Shown piece by piece: positions 17,131-24,416 of a stretch of DNA of 64,000 bases. Both the position numbers and the translations under genes were made by a program. A model generated the notes under the pieces. The model saw nothing but the letters and a program-made list of their open reading frames with translations, was not told where the DNA came from and did not search any database. How positions within the stretch are numbered: position 1 is the stretch's first letter; each line of letters begins with the position of its first letter. The stretch is from NCBI GenBank assembly GCA_900543025.1, contig UQPP01000002.1, positions 52,966 through 116,965 of the forward strand. Reading direction: 5' to 3'. The stretch comes from an uncultured Collinsella sp. (lineage in GTDB: Bacteria; Actinomycetota; Coriobacteriia; Coriobacteriales; Coriobacteriaceae).

Positions 17131-18474
17131 CTACTCGGCGAGAGCCTCCTGCTTGGCGATTGCCTTCTCGGAAATCTTCATAAAGGGCAGGTAGACGGCC
17201 ATGCCAATGACAATCTCGAGAGCCTGCCACACGCCGGCGCGCCAGTCAAAGCCCGTAGCGAGCAGGGCATTGATGACGGGAGGCATGGTCCAGGGCACCT
17301 GGGCGATGCAGGGGCTGATGATGCCTGCGCAGGTAAGGCCATAGGTGATGCCGATGAACAGATCGGGAAGAAGGACGAACGGGATCATGAGCGGCAGGTT
17401 GTACACGATGGGGTAACCGTAGATAACCGGCTCGTTGATGTTGAACAGACCAGGCAGGATAGCCATCTTGGAAACGGTCTCGGAAGCCTTGTTCTTGGAG
17501 AACAGGAGCGTGTCGAGCAGAAGCATGAGGGTGCAGCCCGAGCCGCCGATGAGGGCGAAGCTGTTAACGATCTGCATGTTCATGTAGTGATCGGGCTGGA
17601 TGGTGCCACCGGCGGCAAAGGTAGCCATGTTGTCGACGATGAGCATGGTCAGGATCGGCTCGACGGTAGCGCCAGAGATGGTGGACTGGTGAATACCGAC
17701 GCAGAACAGCAGGTTAGCAAGGGTGTAGATGAGGATAACAGCCCACGGACCGGCGTTCATGATGCTCTTGAGCGGGTTGGAGATGCACGTGGAGATGATG
17801 GTGCACAGATCGGTGCCGGCGCACACGGCGAGCAGGGCTGCGGCAAGAGCGAAGATCGCGAGGTTGAGCAGCATCGGGATCATGACGTTGAAGGAGTTGG
17901 AGACCGCGGGAGGCACGCCCTCGCCCAGCTTAACCTTGAGCTTCTCGACGCCAGAAATCTTGATGAAGAGCGAGACGGAAAGCAGGGCGATGATAATAGC
18001 CGAGAACAGACCGTTGGTGCCGGTGTTGGCAGTCGAAAGGGCGCCCGTGACCTCGGCGGAGGTGATCTTGTCGGTGAGCAGCGGGCTCGTGGCGGCAAGC
18101 GAGGCGGTGATCTGCTGCGGCATCATGATGACGAAAGCAGAGATAGCGACGACCACGCAAGCGAGCGGGTTATCGAAACGCTTGTTCTTAGCGAGGCTGT
18201 AGCCAATCAATCCGGCCAAGATAATGGCAGAGACGTTGAGGGTGCCCAGCGTAATTGCCGAACCCCACGTCTGAAGGTTGGCAAGGCCCGCCGCATCGAG
18301 CGGGAACAGAGGGAACACGACGTTGTTAATAAGAACCGCGATACCCGCAAGGATATAGAGCGGCGTGATGGTCGCGAAGGCGTCACGCAGGGAACGCAGG
18401 TGAACCTGGTTTCCCACCTTCGCAGAGACCTCGGCAAACTTGTCGAGGAAGCTCTTTCCGTTGTCACTGGCCAT
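17131..18474 (-). CDS. PTS cellobiose/lactose-family IIC permease
   Basis: The membrane channel of the sugar PTS, 447 aa with about ten membrane segments. The NEPVIYGYPIVYNLPLMIPF stretch is the family sugar-binding signature, and the N-terminal FLDKFAEVSAKVGNQVHLRS is typical of CelB-like permeases. It is downstream of the GH1 phospho-glycosidase and upstream of IIB and IIA. The substrate is inferred to be a beta-glucoside such as cellobiose. Confidence 0.92.
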   Translation of the reverse strand: MASDNGKSFLDKFAEVSAKVGNQVHLRSLRDAFATITPLYILAGIAVLINNVVFPLFPLDAAGLANLQTWGSAITLGTLNVSAIILAGLIGYSLAKNKRFDNPLACVVVAISAFVIMMPQQITASLAATSPLLTDKITSAEVTGALSTANTGTNGLFSAIIIALLSVSLFIKISGVEKLKVKLGEGVPPAVSNSFNVMIPMLLNLAIFALAAALLAVCAGTDLCTIISTCISNPLKSIMNAGPWAVILIYTLANLLFCVGIHQSTISGATVEPILTMLIVDNMATFAAGGTIQPDHYMNMQIVNSFALIGGSGCTLMLLLDTLLFSKNKASETVSKMAILPGLFNINEPVIYGYPIVYNLPLMIPFVLLPDLFIGITYGLTCAGIISPCIAQVPWTMPPVINALLATGFDWRAGVWQALEIVIGMAVYLPFMKISEKAIAKQEALAE

Positions 18475-18594
18475 GATTGCTCCTAACTTTCAAATCCGGC
18501 CTTTTCCTATGCGCACGGTGGTCTGTCGCCCTCTGCCACCAGATGTGCCATGTGTTGCGCGCAGCGGCGCGCGGTCTGGGCGTTCGCCCGTTCG

Positions 18595-19995
18595 CTAATC
18601 AACCACGTGAGTCGTGGCGACCTGCTTGAGCCAAGCTGCCGACTTCTTAAGGCGGCGCTTGTAGCCGTCCATAAGGTCGACCTCGACAAAACCGTAACGG
18701 TTCTTAAAGGCATTCGCCCAAGACCAGTTATCGATGACGGCCCAATAATGGTATCCACGGCACTTGGCGCCCTCGGCAATTGCCTTGGCAACCCACTCCA
18801 GGTGCTGGCGTACAAAGTCGACGCGGTAGTCATCCTGGATGGTTCCTTCGGCGTCTCGGTTCTTGTATTCGTCCATGATGCCGATGCCGTTCTCGGAAAC
18901 GAACCACTCAAGATCGGGGTAGTTCTTAGCGCAGTCCATGCCAAAGTCGTAGAGGCCCTGCGGGTAGATCTCCCAGCCGCGGCTCTCGTTCATAACGGCG
19001 TCGGGCCACACGTACTCGTCGGCAAAGTGCGGCAGACCGTACTGGTCGATCTTGCTCGCCGGCGCCTGAACGCGCGTGGGGTGGTAGTAGTTGCAACCGA
19101 GCCAGTCGACAACACCCTGCTTAAGAATCTCTTGGTCGCCGGCACGGAACGGAAGCTTAACGCCGCCCTCGGCCAGGCTGTCGAGCACGTCGGCGGGAAG
19201 CTCGCCCTTGGTAATGAGGTCGAGCCACCAGCGGTTGTTGATGCCGCTGGTCATACGCACGGCCTCGAGGTCCGCCTCGCTGGGGTTCTCCTTGGTGTAG
19301 ACCGGGGTAAAGCAGTTGATCATGCCGATCTTGGCATCGCTGCGAACGGCGCCCTCGTCATAGGCGCGACGGTAGTTGGCCACGGCCAGCGCATGTGCCA
19401 GCGAGATGTGATACTGCACGGTGCGAGCGCGGCTAAAGTCGTGGAGCTGCGGGAACCACACGCCCTCCTGATAGCGCTGCTCGGGCTCGACGATGGGCTC
19501 GTTAAAGGTGAACCAGTACTTAATCTCCTGGCCAAACTCGTGGAAGGCGACGTCGGCGTAATGTGCGTAAGCCTCGACAACCTCACGGCTCTCCCAGCCG
19601 CCACGGTTAAAAAGGTAGGTGGGCATGTCAAAGTGGTACAAGTTGACAAACGGCTCCAGGCCGGCTTCGTGAGAGGCGCGGAACAACTCGTGATACCACG
19701 CGGCGCCTTCCTCGTTGAGGTTGCCGTCGGCATCGAGCAGACGGCTCCACTGGATGGAAGTGCGATAGGTATCCAGGCCCAAGTCCTTCAAAATGCGAAG
19801 GTCTTCCTGGTACTTGGCCATAAAGTCATTGCCGGCGTAAGAGCCAACGCAGTTGTAGAACGAGCCCAGATCCTGGATGGACCAGGTGTCCCACAGGTTC
19901 TCGAGCTTGCCGCCCTGGTTCCACTGACCCTCAGTCTGCGGGCCGGACATAGCAGCGCCAAAGAAGAAGTCGTTGGGCAGCTGATACTGTGCCAT
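18595..19995 (-). CDS. GH1 family 6-phospho-beta-glucosidase/galactosidase
   Basis: Cleaves phosphorylated beta-glycosides delivered by the PTS. The catalytic acid/base is E166 in FTFNEP and the nucleophile is E368 in FVSENGIG, numbered from the ATG at 19995 (GAGGA upstream; a TTG one codon earlier is unlikely). The phosphate-binding loop SWANAFKNRYG aligns with the S-x6-K-x-Y loop of LacG-type 6-phospho-glycosidases; Ser and Tyr are kept, and the Lys is shifted by one. That supports a phosphorylated substrate but leaves some doubt. At 466 aa it is full length. It is first in the PTS operon and divergent from the GntR gene. Confidence 0.9.
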   Translation of the reverse strand: MAQYQLPNDFFFGAAMSGPQTEGQWNQGGKLENLWDTWSIQDLGSFYNCVGSYAGNDFMAKYQEDLRILKDLGLDTYRTSIQWSRLLDADGNLNEEGAAWYHELFRASHEAGLEPFVNLYHFDMPTYLFNRGGWESREVVEAYAHYADVAFHEFGQEIKYWFTFNEPIVEPEQRYQEGVWFPQLHDFSRARTVQYHISLAHALAVANYRRAYDEGAVRSDAKIGMINCFTPVYTKENPSEADLEAVRMTSGINNRWWLDLITKGELPADVLDSLAEGGVKLPFRAGDQEILKQGVVDWLGCNYYHPTRVQAPASKIDQYGLPHFADEYVWPDAVMNESRGWEIYPQGLYDFGMDCAKNYPDLEWFVSENGIGIMDEYKNRDAEGTIQDDYRVDFVRQHLEWVAKAIAEGAKCRGYHYWAVIDNWSWANAFKNRYGFVEVDLMDGYKRRLKKSAAWLKQVATTHVVD

Positions 19996-20031
19996 CAAAG
20001 TCCTCGCTTTCGTGTTCTAGAGCTTCCGGTT

Positions 20032-20117
20032 GGAGACGGGTTTGCTTTGGCAGGTTATCCGGCGCGGACGCGCACCGGTCATACCGATATCCAACCCGCC
20101 AAAACAAAACCGTCCCC
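20032..20117. repeat. Palindromic repeat, family R4, in the divergent control region
   Basis: Inverted 25-base arms at 20032-20056 and 20093-20117 agree at 21 of 25 positions, with core TTTGYTTTGGCRGGTT and outer GGRGACGG. It sits between the GH1 start and the GntR gene, so the GH1 promoter must lie inside or beyond it. Confidence 0.7.
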
Positions 20118-20298
20118 AAACGGTCGATCCTGTTCTGCGGAAAGATTCCGTTCGTTGCTTAAACTATAGCGTTCTAATTCTAAAAGTAAAGCGTCTTTTT
20201 CTTTTTTCTTTCTCGAGCTTCTTAGATAAAGGTTATATGGGTGCCTTGTTAAGGGTTATACTTACTTGCGTATTGATATATGTCGGAAAGGAGGTTCA

Positions 20299-21018
20299 AT
20301 GATTCCCAAATACGAGGCGATAGCTGCAGATATTCGTCGAAGCATCGAGGATGGCACTCTTAAACCGGGCGACAAGCTTCCCACCGTCGTTGAGTTCTGC
20401 GAGCTCTATAGCGTTTCCAAAATCACCGTCAAACGAGCTATCGAGCAAATCACCGAGGAAGGTCTTATTACCAGCCGACGCGGATCGGGTACCTACGTTA
20501 AGGACACGGCGGGACTTCCCGGTCAGGCGTTTTTCCAGGGCAAAAACGACCGTGCCCAGGGCTTTTCGTATGAGCACCGCGGGGAGAAGGTGACCTCGGT
20601 GGTCTACGATTTCTCGATTGTTAATCCACCAGCGGACATCGCAGCCCAGCTGGGAATTGCCGAGGATGACTTTGCCTATCACATCGTTCGCGTGCGTCAG
20701 GCCGATGAGAAGCCCATCGTTATCGAGTACACCTACATGCCCCTCGAGCTGATTCCAGGCCTTAAAAAGAAGGACCTGTACGGATCGGTCTACCACTTCA
20801 TCCGCGAGCAATGTGGGCTGAAGATTTCGAGCTTCCACCGTACCATTCGCGCCGTGGCAGCAACCGAGGAAGAAGCCGAGCGCTTGGACACCAAGCCTGG
20901 CTCTCCCCTGCTCGAGCTCACCCAGATTGGCTTTTTGGACAGCGGCGCCGCCTTTGAGTATTCGGTCTCGCGCAACGTTGGCGACCGCTTTGAGTTGCAC
21001 AACGTAACGTTGGCATAG
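20299..21018 (+). CDS. GntR/HutC-family transcriptional regulator with UTRA domain
   Basis: The winged-helix DNA-binding domain covers residues 1-70 (KLPTVVEFCELYSVSKITVK, then EGLITSRRGSGTYV) and the UTRA ligand-binding domain about 90-235, the HutC layout. Such regulators usually repress a linked sugar operon until a phosphosugar binds. Divergent placement against the GH1-PTS operon makes that operon the likely target (inference). The start has AAAGGAGG seven bases upstream. The 239-aa length is normal. The AT-rich 20160-20290 region is the likely site of promoters and operators; I could not define an operator with confidence. Confidence 0.9.
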   Translation: MIPKYEAIAADIRRSIEDGTLKPGDKLPTVVEFCELYSVSKITVKRAIEQITEEGLITSRRGSGTYVKDTAGLPGQAFFQGKNDRAQGFSYEHRGEKVTSVVYDFSIVNPPADIAAQLGIAEDDFAYHIVRVRQADEKPIVIEYTYMPLELIPGLKKKDLYGSVYHFIREQCGLKISSFHRTIRAVAATEEEAERLDTKPGSPLLELTQIGFLDSGAAFEYSVSRNVGDRFELHNVTLA

Positions 21019-21092
21019 GTTTTTGTAGTCATCCGGGCGCTCGCTTTGAGCTGTTTTGTGCAGCGCCCGCACAACACAATGGGGGTATGAAC

Positions 21093-22025
21093 ATGTCCGA
21101 TTTGATTAAGCTGACGCCGATCTTTCACGAGAAGATCTGGGGCGGCCGCCAGCTCGAAACCGTATTTGGTTACGACATTCCCGATGGTCCCATCGGTGAG
21201 TGCTGGGCCATCTCGGCCCACCCCAACGGCGACTGCCAGATCGCTGAGGGCCCGTACGCCGGTCACACGCTGTCATGGCTGTGGGCCGAGCACCGCGAGC
21301 TCTTTGGCAACTGCGAGGGCAAGGAGTTCCCGCTGCTCATTAAAATTCTGGACGCCAAGGACGACCTTTCGATCCAGATTCATCCCAACGACGAGTACGC
21401 CGCCAAGCACGAGAACGGCAGCCTGGGCAAAACCGAGTGCTGGTATGTGCTGGACTGCGAGCCCGGCGCCACAATCATCGTCGGCCAGCGTGCCAAGGAC
21501 CGCGTCGAGGCCGCACAGATGATCGAGGAAGGCCGTTGGGACGACATGCTCAACGTGTTGCCGATCCACAAGGGCGACTTTTTCCAGATTGATTCCGGTA
21601 CCGTGCACGCCATCAAGACCGGCACGCTCATTTTGGAGACGCAGCAGTCGAGCGACGTGACATATCGCCTGTACGACTACGACCGTCCCGGCACCGATGG
21701 CAAGCTGCGCCCGCTGCACATTGAGCAGAGCCTCGACTGCATCGACTTTGATGCTCAGGCTCCGACCGACGGCACGGTGACCGCGCCCGAGGTGGACGGC
21801 GTGACCGAGCTCGAGTCCAACCCCTGCTACACCGTCGATCGCGTGCGCGTCAACGGCAGCAAGACCCTCGACCAGCGCTGGCCCTTCATGTGCCTGTCGG
21901 TCATCGACGGCGAAGGCACCGTCTGCGGCGACCCCGTCCACAAGGGAAGCCACCTGCTGGCCCCGAGCACCGTCAGCTCCATCGACCTCGAAGGCAAGAT
22001 GGAACTGATCATCAGCCACCTCTAG
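21093..22025 (+). CDS. manA: Class I mannose-6-phosphate isomerase
   Basis: Interconverts mannose-6-phosphate and fructose-6-phosphate. The cupin zinc ligands are present in SIQIHPNDEYA and KTECWYVLD, and in the downstream histidine segment GTVHAIKTG. The short 310-aa form resembles the Firmicutes/Actinobacteria type. ATG at 21093 is preferred because GGGGG lies seven bases upstream; an ATG two codons earlier is too close to that site. It follows the GntR gene by about 75 bases on the same strand. Structured element A1 begins about 18 bases after its stop. Confidence 0.92.
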   Translation: MSDLIKLTPIFHEKIWGGRQLETVFGYDIPDGPIGECWAISAHPNGDCQIAEGPYAGHTLSWLWAEHRELFGNCEGKEFPLLIKILDAKDDLSIQIHPNDEYAAKHENGSLGKTECWYVLDCEPGATIIVGQRAKDRVEAAQMIEEGRWDDMLNVLPIHKGDFFQIDSGTVHAIKTGTLILETQQSSDVTYRLYDYDRPGTDGKLRPLHIEQSLDCIDFDAQAPTDGTVTAPEVDGVTELESNPCYTVDRVRVNGSKTLDQRWPFMCLSVIDGEGTVCGDPVHKGSHLLAPSTVSSIDLEGKMELIISHL

Positions 22026-22042
22026 GTCACCGGTCCCCAAGC

Positions 22043-22175
22043 GCTCGTCGGGACGGGGCGCGGGGGTTTGGTCGCCTGCTCGGACAGTCCTGCTCGCACG
22101 GAGAGCACATTAAGTGCTCTCCGGCTCGTGCGGAACTCGCGATCGACCAAACCCCCGCGCCCCGTCCCGACGAGC
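22043..22175 (+). ncRNA. Structured 3' element, family A (copy 1, after manA)
   Basis: A perfect 32-base inverted repeat (22043-22074 and 22144-22175) closes a 69-base interior. The interior has a GGAGAGCAC/GTGCTCTCC hairpin over ATTAA, extended by a CGCAC/GTGCG pairing, and single-stranded flanks CCTGCTCGGACAGTCCTGC and GTGCGGAACTCGCGAT. Copy 2 at 24280-24409 shares the interior but has unrelated, still perfect, outer arms. No T-run follows. I infer a transcribed RNA structure in the manA 3' UTR; a DNA hairpin element is the alternative. Confidence 0.6.
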
Positions 22176-22208
22176 CTCTGGCTAGTTACGACAATCAAAA
22201 AGCAACAA

Positions 22209-22242
22209 GGGGCTCCCCCGCTCATCAAACGGGAGAGCCCCT
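22209..22242. terminator. Hairpin B1, left member of a direct repeat flanking the AbiE-like pair
   Basis: GGGGCTCCCCC pairs with GGGAGAGCCCC around CTCATCAAAC. On the minus strand a T-rich stretch follows, so it can terminate the AbiE-like transcript. It matches B2 at 24158-24191 in 32 of 34 positions, and about 18 bases upstream are also similar. Confidence 0.7.
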
Positions 22243-22267
22243 CGCCATACATAACGAATCAAGGTGC

Positions 22268-23035
22268 CTATAGGTAGACCTTTTCGAGAAACGATAATGT
22301 GTCCTGAAGACGCGCTCTCTCTTTACGATCGGTCTGCCGATTTACATAAGAAGAAAAGTCCGCAAAGAAGTCTCCGGCATCAGCCCTCATTTGCTCTATT
22401 AGCTCCAAGCGAGCCGAAGGCGGCAACAAACCCGCAAGTCGAACAATATCCGAGCGATGCTTTCGTCGATCTTTATCGTTGCAATGGCGCCCTTCTTCAT
22501 AGCTCCTATTGATATCAATGTGTGCACGCATCTTGAGGGGAATGATATGGAGCGCATCGAGCAACGTAATGCCCTCTACGTTCGTTGCGTTGTCGCGAAT
22601 AAATTCGTAGTAGCCATCGTCGAGAATAATTGCCGAAAGACTTGATACGGCCCCGTCAAAGGAAAGAGGTGCCACTTCGCTCGTTTCATCTTCGAGCACA
22701 AAATCAGGATGTCGGGCAAATAGCTCAATTTGGCCGGGATAGTCTAGGACTTGCCTTGATCCTTCGGGCAAACAGAACCGATAGTAAGTGCACCTTCCAT
22801 CGCCGACCTTTCCAGTCTCATATCCGGCAGCTTTGATAAATGCCCACAATGCAGTGGCGAATTCAACGCCTTCCCCATCAACAATTACGACGATATCCAA
22901 GTCTTCAGTAGCTCTAAACGAATCGCCCTCATTGTCAAATAGAACGCTGCAGGCCCCTCCACCAATAAGGACGTAACCGCCTTTACAGCCGCTCATGGCA
23001 TCGGCAAATCGTTCTATTCCCCTCACTTTTGACAT
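22268..23035 (-). CDS. AbiEii-like nucleotidyltransferase (toxin candidate)
   Basis: A 255-aa protein with the minimal nucleotidyltransferase signature: GGGACSVLF near residue 22, then TEDLDIVV (the hD-x-D metal-binding pair), and a downstream KMRAHIDINRSYEEGRH segment like the AbiEii/AbiGii lysine motif. AbiEii proteins are GTP- or NTP-transferring toxins in type IV toxin-antitoxin and phage abortive-infection systems; function here is inferred. The ATG at 23035 is set by AGGAGG upstream and overlaps the preceding gene by 13 bases, the bicistronic layout expected for antitoxin-toxin pairs. Base composition is clearly more AT-rich than its neighbours, suggesting transfer. Confidence 0.78.
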   Translation of the reverse strand: MSKVRGIERFADAMSGCKGGYVLIGGGACSVLFDNEGDSFRATEDLDIVVIVDGEGVEFATALWAFIKAAGYETGKVGDGRCTYYRFCLPEGSRQVLDYPGQIELFARHPDFVLEDETSEVAPLSFDGAVSSLSAIILDDGYYEFIRDNATNVEGITLLDALHIIPLKMRAHIDINRSYEEGRHCNDKDRRKHRSDIVRLAGLLPPSARLELIEQMRADAGDFFADFSSYVNRQTDRKERARLQDTLSFLEKVYL

Positions 23036-24045
23036 ATCGTCCTCCTGAGCTGTTCGACCGCGTCGAGCAGACGATCTTCTTTGTAATCTGCTTTTGCGCA
23101 AGCAACGTATAAGGAAAACGGGTCGACACACTGCAAACCCGTCGCGTCAAAACTAATATCGGACGGCGCGTCCACGGGATACGACCAGACCTCAATCACA
23201 ACTGCCGCCGGTTCGTACCACTGAGCCTCCAGCCATCTGTCGCCCATATGCTCTTTCAAGGCCTCTAGCTGATATTTTTCGAGAGCAATGGTTGGAGCAG
23301 AGTCTTCATGGGCAAGGTCGGACATATAGCTAAGGGCAGACACACCGGAAAGCAGCGCATCAACGGCACGTAGCTCTGTTCTCTCGATAACCTTCTTGAG
23401 CCGGATTCGCTCTAAAACTGGCGTGCGAAGATAGTCCTCAAACCCATCTAGCAACGTCTCGGTCGACAGCCCGGCGTCGCACAATATACGCTTTTTGCCG
23501 TCCCGCATAATCAACCCAGGAGCTATAGCGGCGATTTCCGAAAGATAGCCGCTGACGCTTGCCGCGCTTTTGCCACACAGACGCGCTAGGTCGCCGGCGG
23601 AGCAGTCAACCCATCGTCCCGCAATGAGATTTAGGACGATTCGTTGAGATTGGGGCGAAAGCGGAGCAGCGGGAGAAGCACCCAGCACCTCATCGGAAAT
23701 AACGGCTCCGATAAACGGCAGAAACGCATTTCGCTCATCTCGGATATATGCGATCCCCTCCGAAGAAAGCGCACGCATAAAGCCTAAATCCATAGCATCC
23801 CAGCAAATTGCCACCGGGCGAGCACCTATCTTGCACACTGCATTGACGAGATTTCGCGCCGAAATGACACTGGGCGGTTCTTTAGGTTCCGCAACAATAA
23901 AACGGCCCTGCTCAGACATGCCAAGCCGTGCCAACCGAAGCGAATACCGTTCAAGATACATGCGAGGAATCTGCATCTCAACTGGCTCCGGGTCGATGGC
24001 GAGCTCTAAAGAGAAGAGTCTTTTTGGGAGACAATTTAGCAGCAT
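23023..24045 (-). CDS. Winged-helix protein, putative AbiEi-like antitoxin
   Basis: A 340-aa protein with a central HTH-like stretch (SAGDLARLCGKSAASVSGYL, about residue 155-175) and an N-terminal segment ending RDERNAFLPFIGA of the kind seen in some MarR-like regulators linked to nucleotidyltransferases. AbiEi antitoxins also combine a winged helix with a larger C-terminal domain. I cannot assign the family firmly. The start is the ATG at 24045; TTG two codons upstream is possible. A good promoter and an inverted repeat lie just upstream, so autoregulation is likely (inference). It overlaps the toxin gene by 13 bases. Confidence 0.65.
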   Translation of the reverse strand: MLLNCLPKRLFSLELAIDPEPVEMQIPRMYLERYSLRLARLGMSEQGRFIVAEPKEPPSVISARNLVNAVCKIGARPVAICWDAMDLGFMRALSSEGIAYIRDERNAFLPFIGAVISDEVLGASPAAPLSPQSQRIVLNLIAGRWVDCSAGDLARLCGKSAASVSGYLSEIAAIAPGLIMRDGKKRILCDAGLSTETLLDGFEDYLRTPVLERIRLKKVIERTELRAVDALLSGVSALSYMSDLAHEDSAPTIALEKYQLEALKEHMGDRWLEAQWYEPAAVVIEVWSYPVDAPSDISFDATGLQCVDPFSLYVACAKADYKEDRLLDAVEQLRRTICQK

Positions 24046-24062
24046 GTCCAATCACCCTTTTC

Positions 24063-24120
24063 ATTTCAGTTACATTTTAGTATCTATCTGAAATTATACT
24101 GAATCGTATAAAACGCTCAA
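24063..24120 (-). promoter_or_regulatory. Promoter and probable operator of the AbiE-like operon
   Basis: On the minus strand TTGAGC (24115-24120) and a perfect TATAAT (24093-24098) are separated by 16 bases. ATTTCAG and CTGAAAT form an inverted repeat (24063-24069 and 24089-24095) that overlaps the -10 box and start region, well placed for autorepression. Confidence 0.7.
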
Positions 24121-24157
24121 TCCCTAAAGTCATAAGAAACAATCCAAACGCAATAAA

Positions 24158-24191
24158 GAGGCTCCCCCGCTCATCAAATGGGAGAGCCCCT
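24158..24191. terminator. Hairpin B2, right member of the direct repeat
   Basis: Near-identical to B1 and in the same orientation, differing at two positions. On the minus strand it is followed by TCTTTATT and could terminate transcripts coming from pcrA before the AbiE-like promoter. Confidence 0.7.
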
Positions 24192-24279
24192 ACTCACATC
24201 TATTTTTCTATCAGCCCACCCGGCTCTCCAGATCAAAAAGCGGACGAGCAAGGCGACGCCAGCAAGCAACGTTATTTAA

Positions 24280-24409
24280 GGACCTGGGCGGGCGTATGGG
24301 GCAACATCGATCGCGAGTTCCGCACGCAAAGGAGGCCACTTAATGTGGCCTCCGTCTTGCGCAGGACTGCCCGAGCAGGCGATGTTGCCCCATACGCCCG
24401 CCCAGGTCC
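24280..24409 (-). ncRNA. Structured 3' element, family A (copy 2, after pcrA)
   Basis: A perfect 30-base inverted repeat (24280-24309 and 24380-24409) closes a 70-base interior. Read on the minus strand, the interior has CCTGCTCGGGCAGTCCTGC, a GGAGGCCAC/GTGGCCTCC hairpin over ATTAA, and GTGCGGAACTCGCGAT. It begins seven bases after the pcrA stop and is in the sense direction of pcrA, just as copy 1 is for manA. Confidence 0.6.
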
Positions 24410-24416
24410 GCCGAGA

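Noticed and set aside
22043..24409. Elements A1 and A2 read as terminal inverted repeats of a transposon carrying the AbiE-like pair
   Set aside because: Their outer arms are unrelated to each other; only the interior is shared. Each sits at the 3' end of its own host gene in the sense direction, and there is no transposase.
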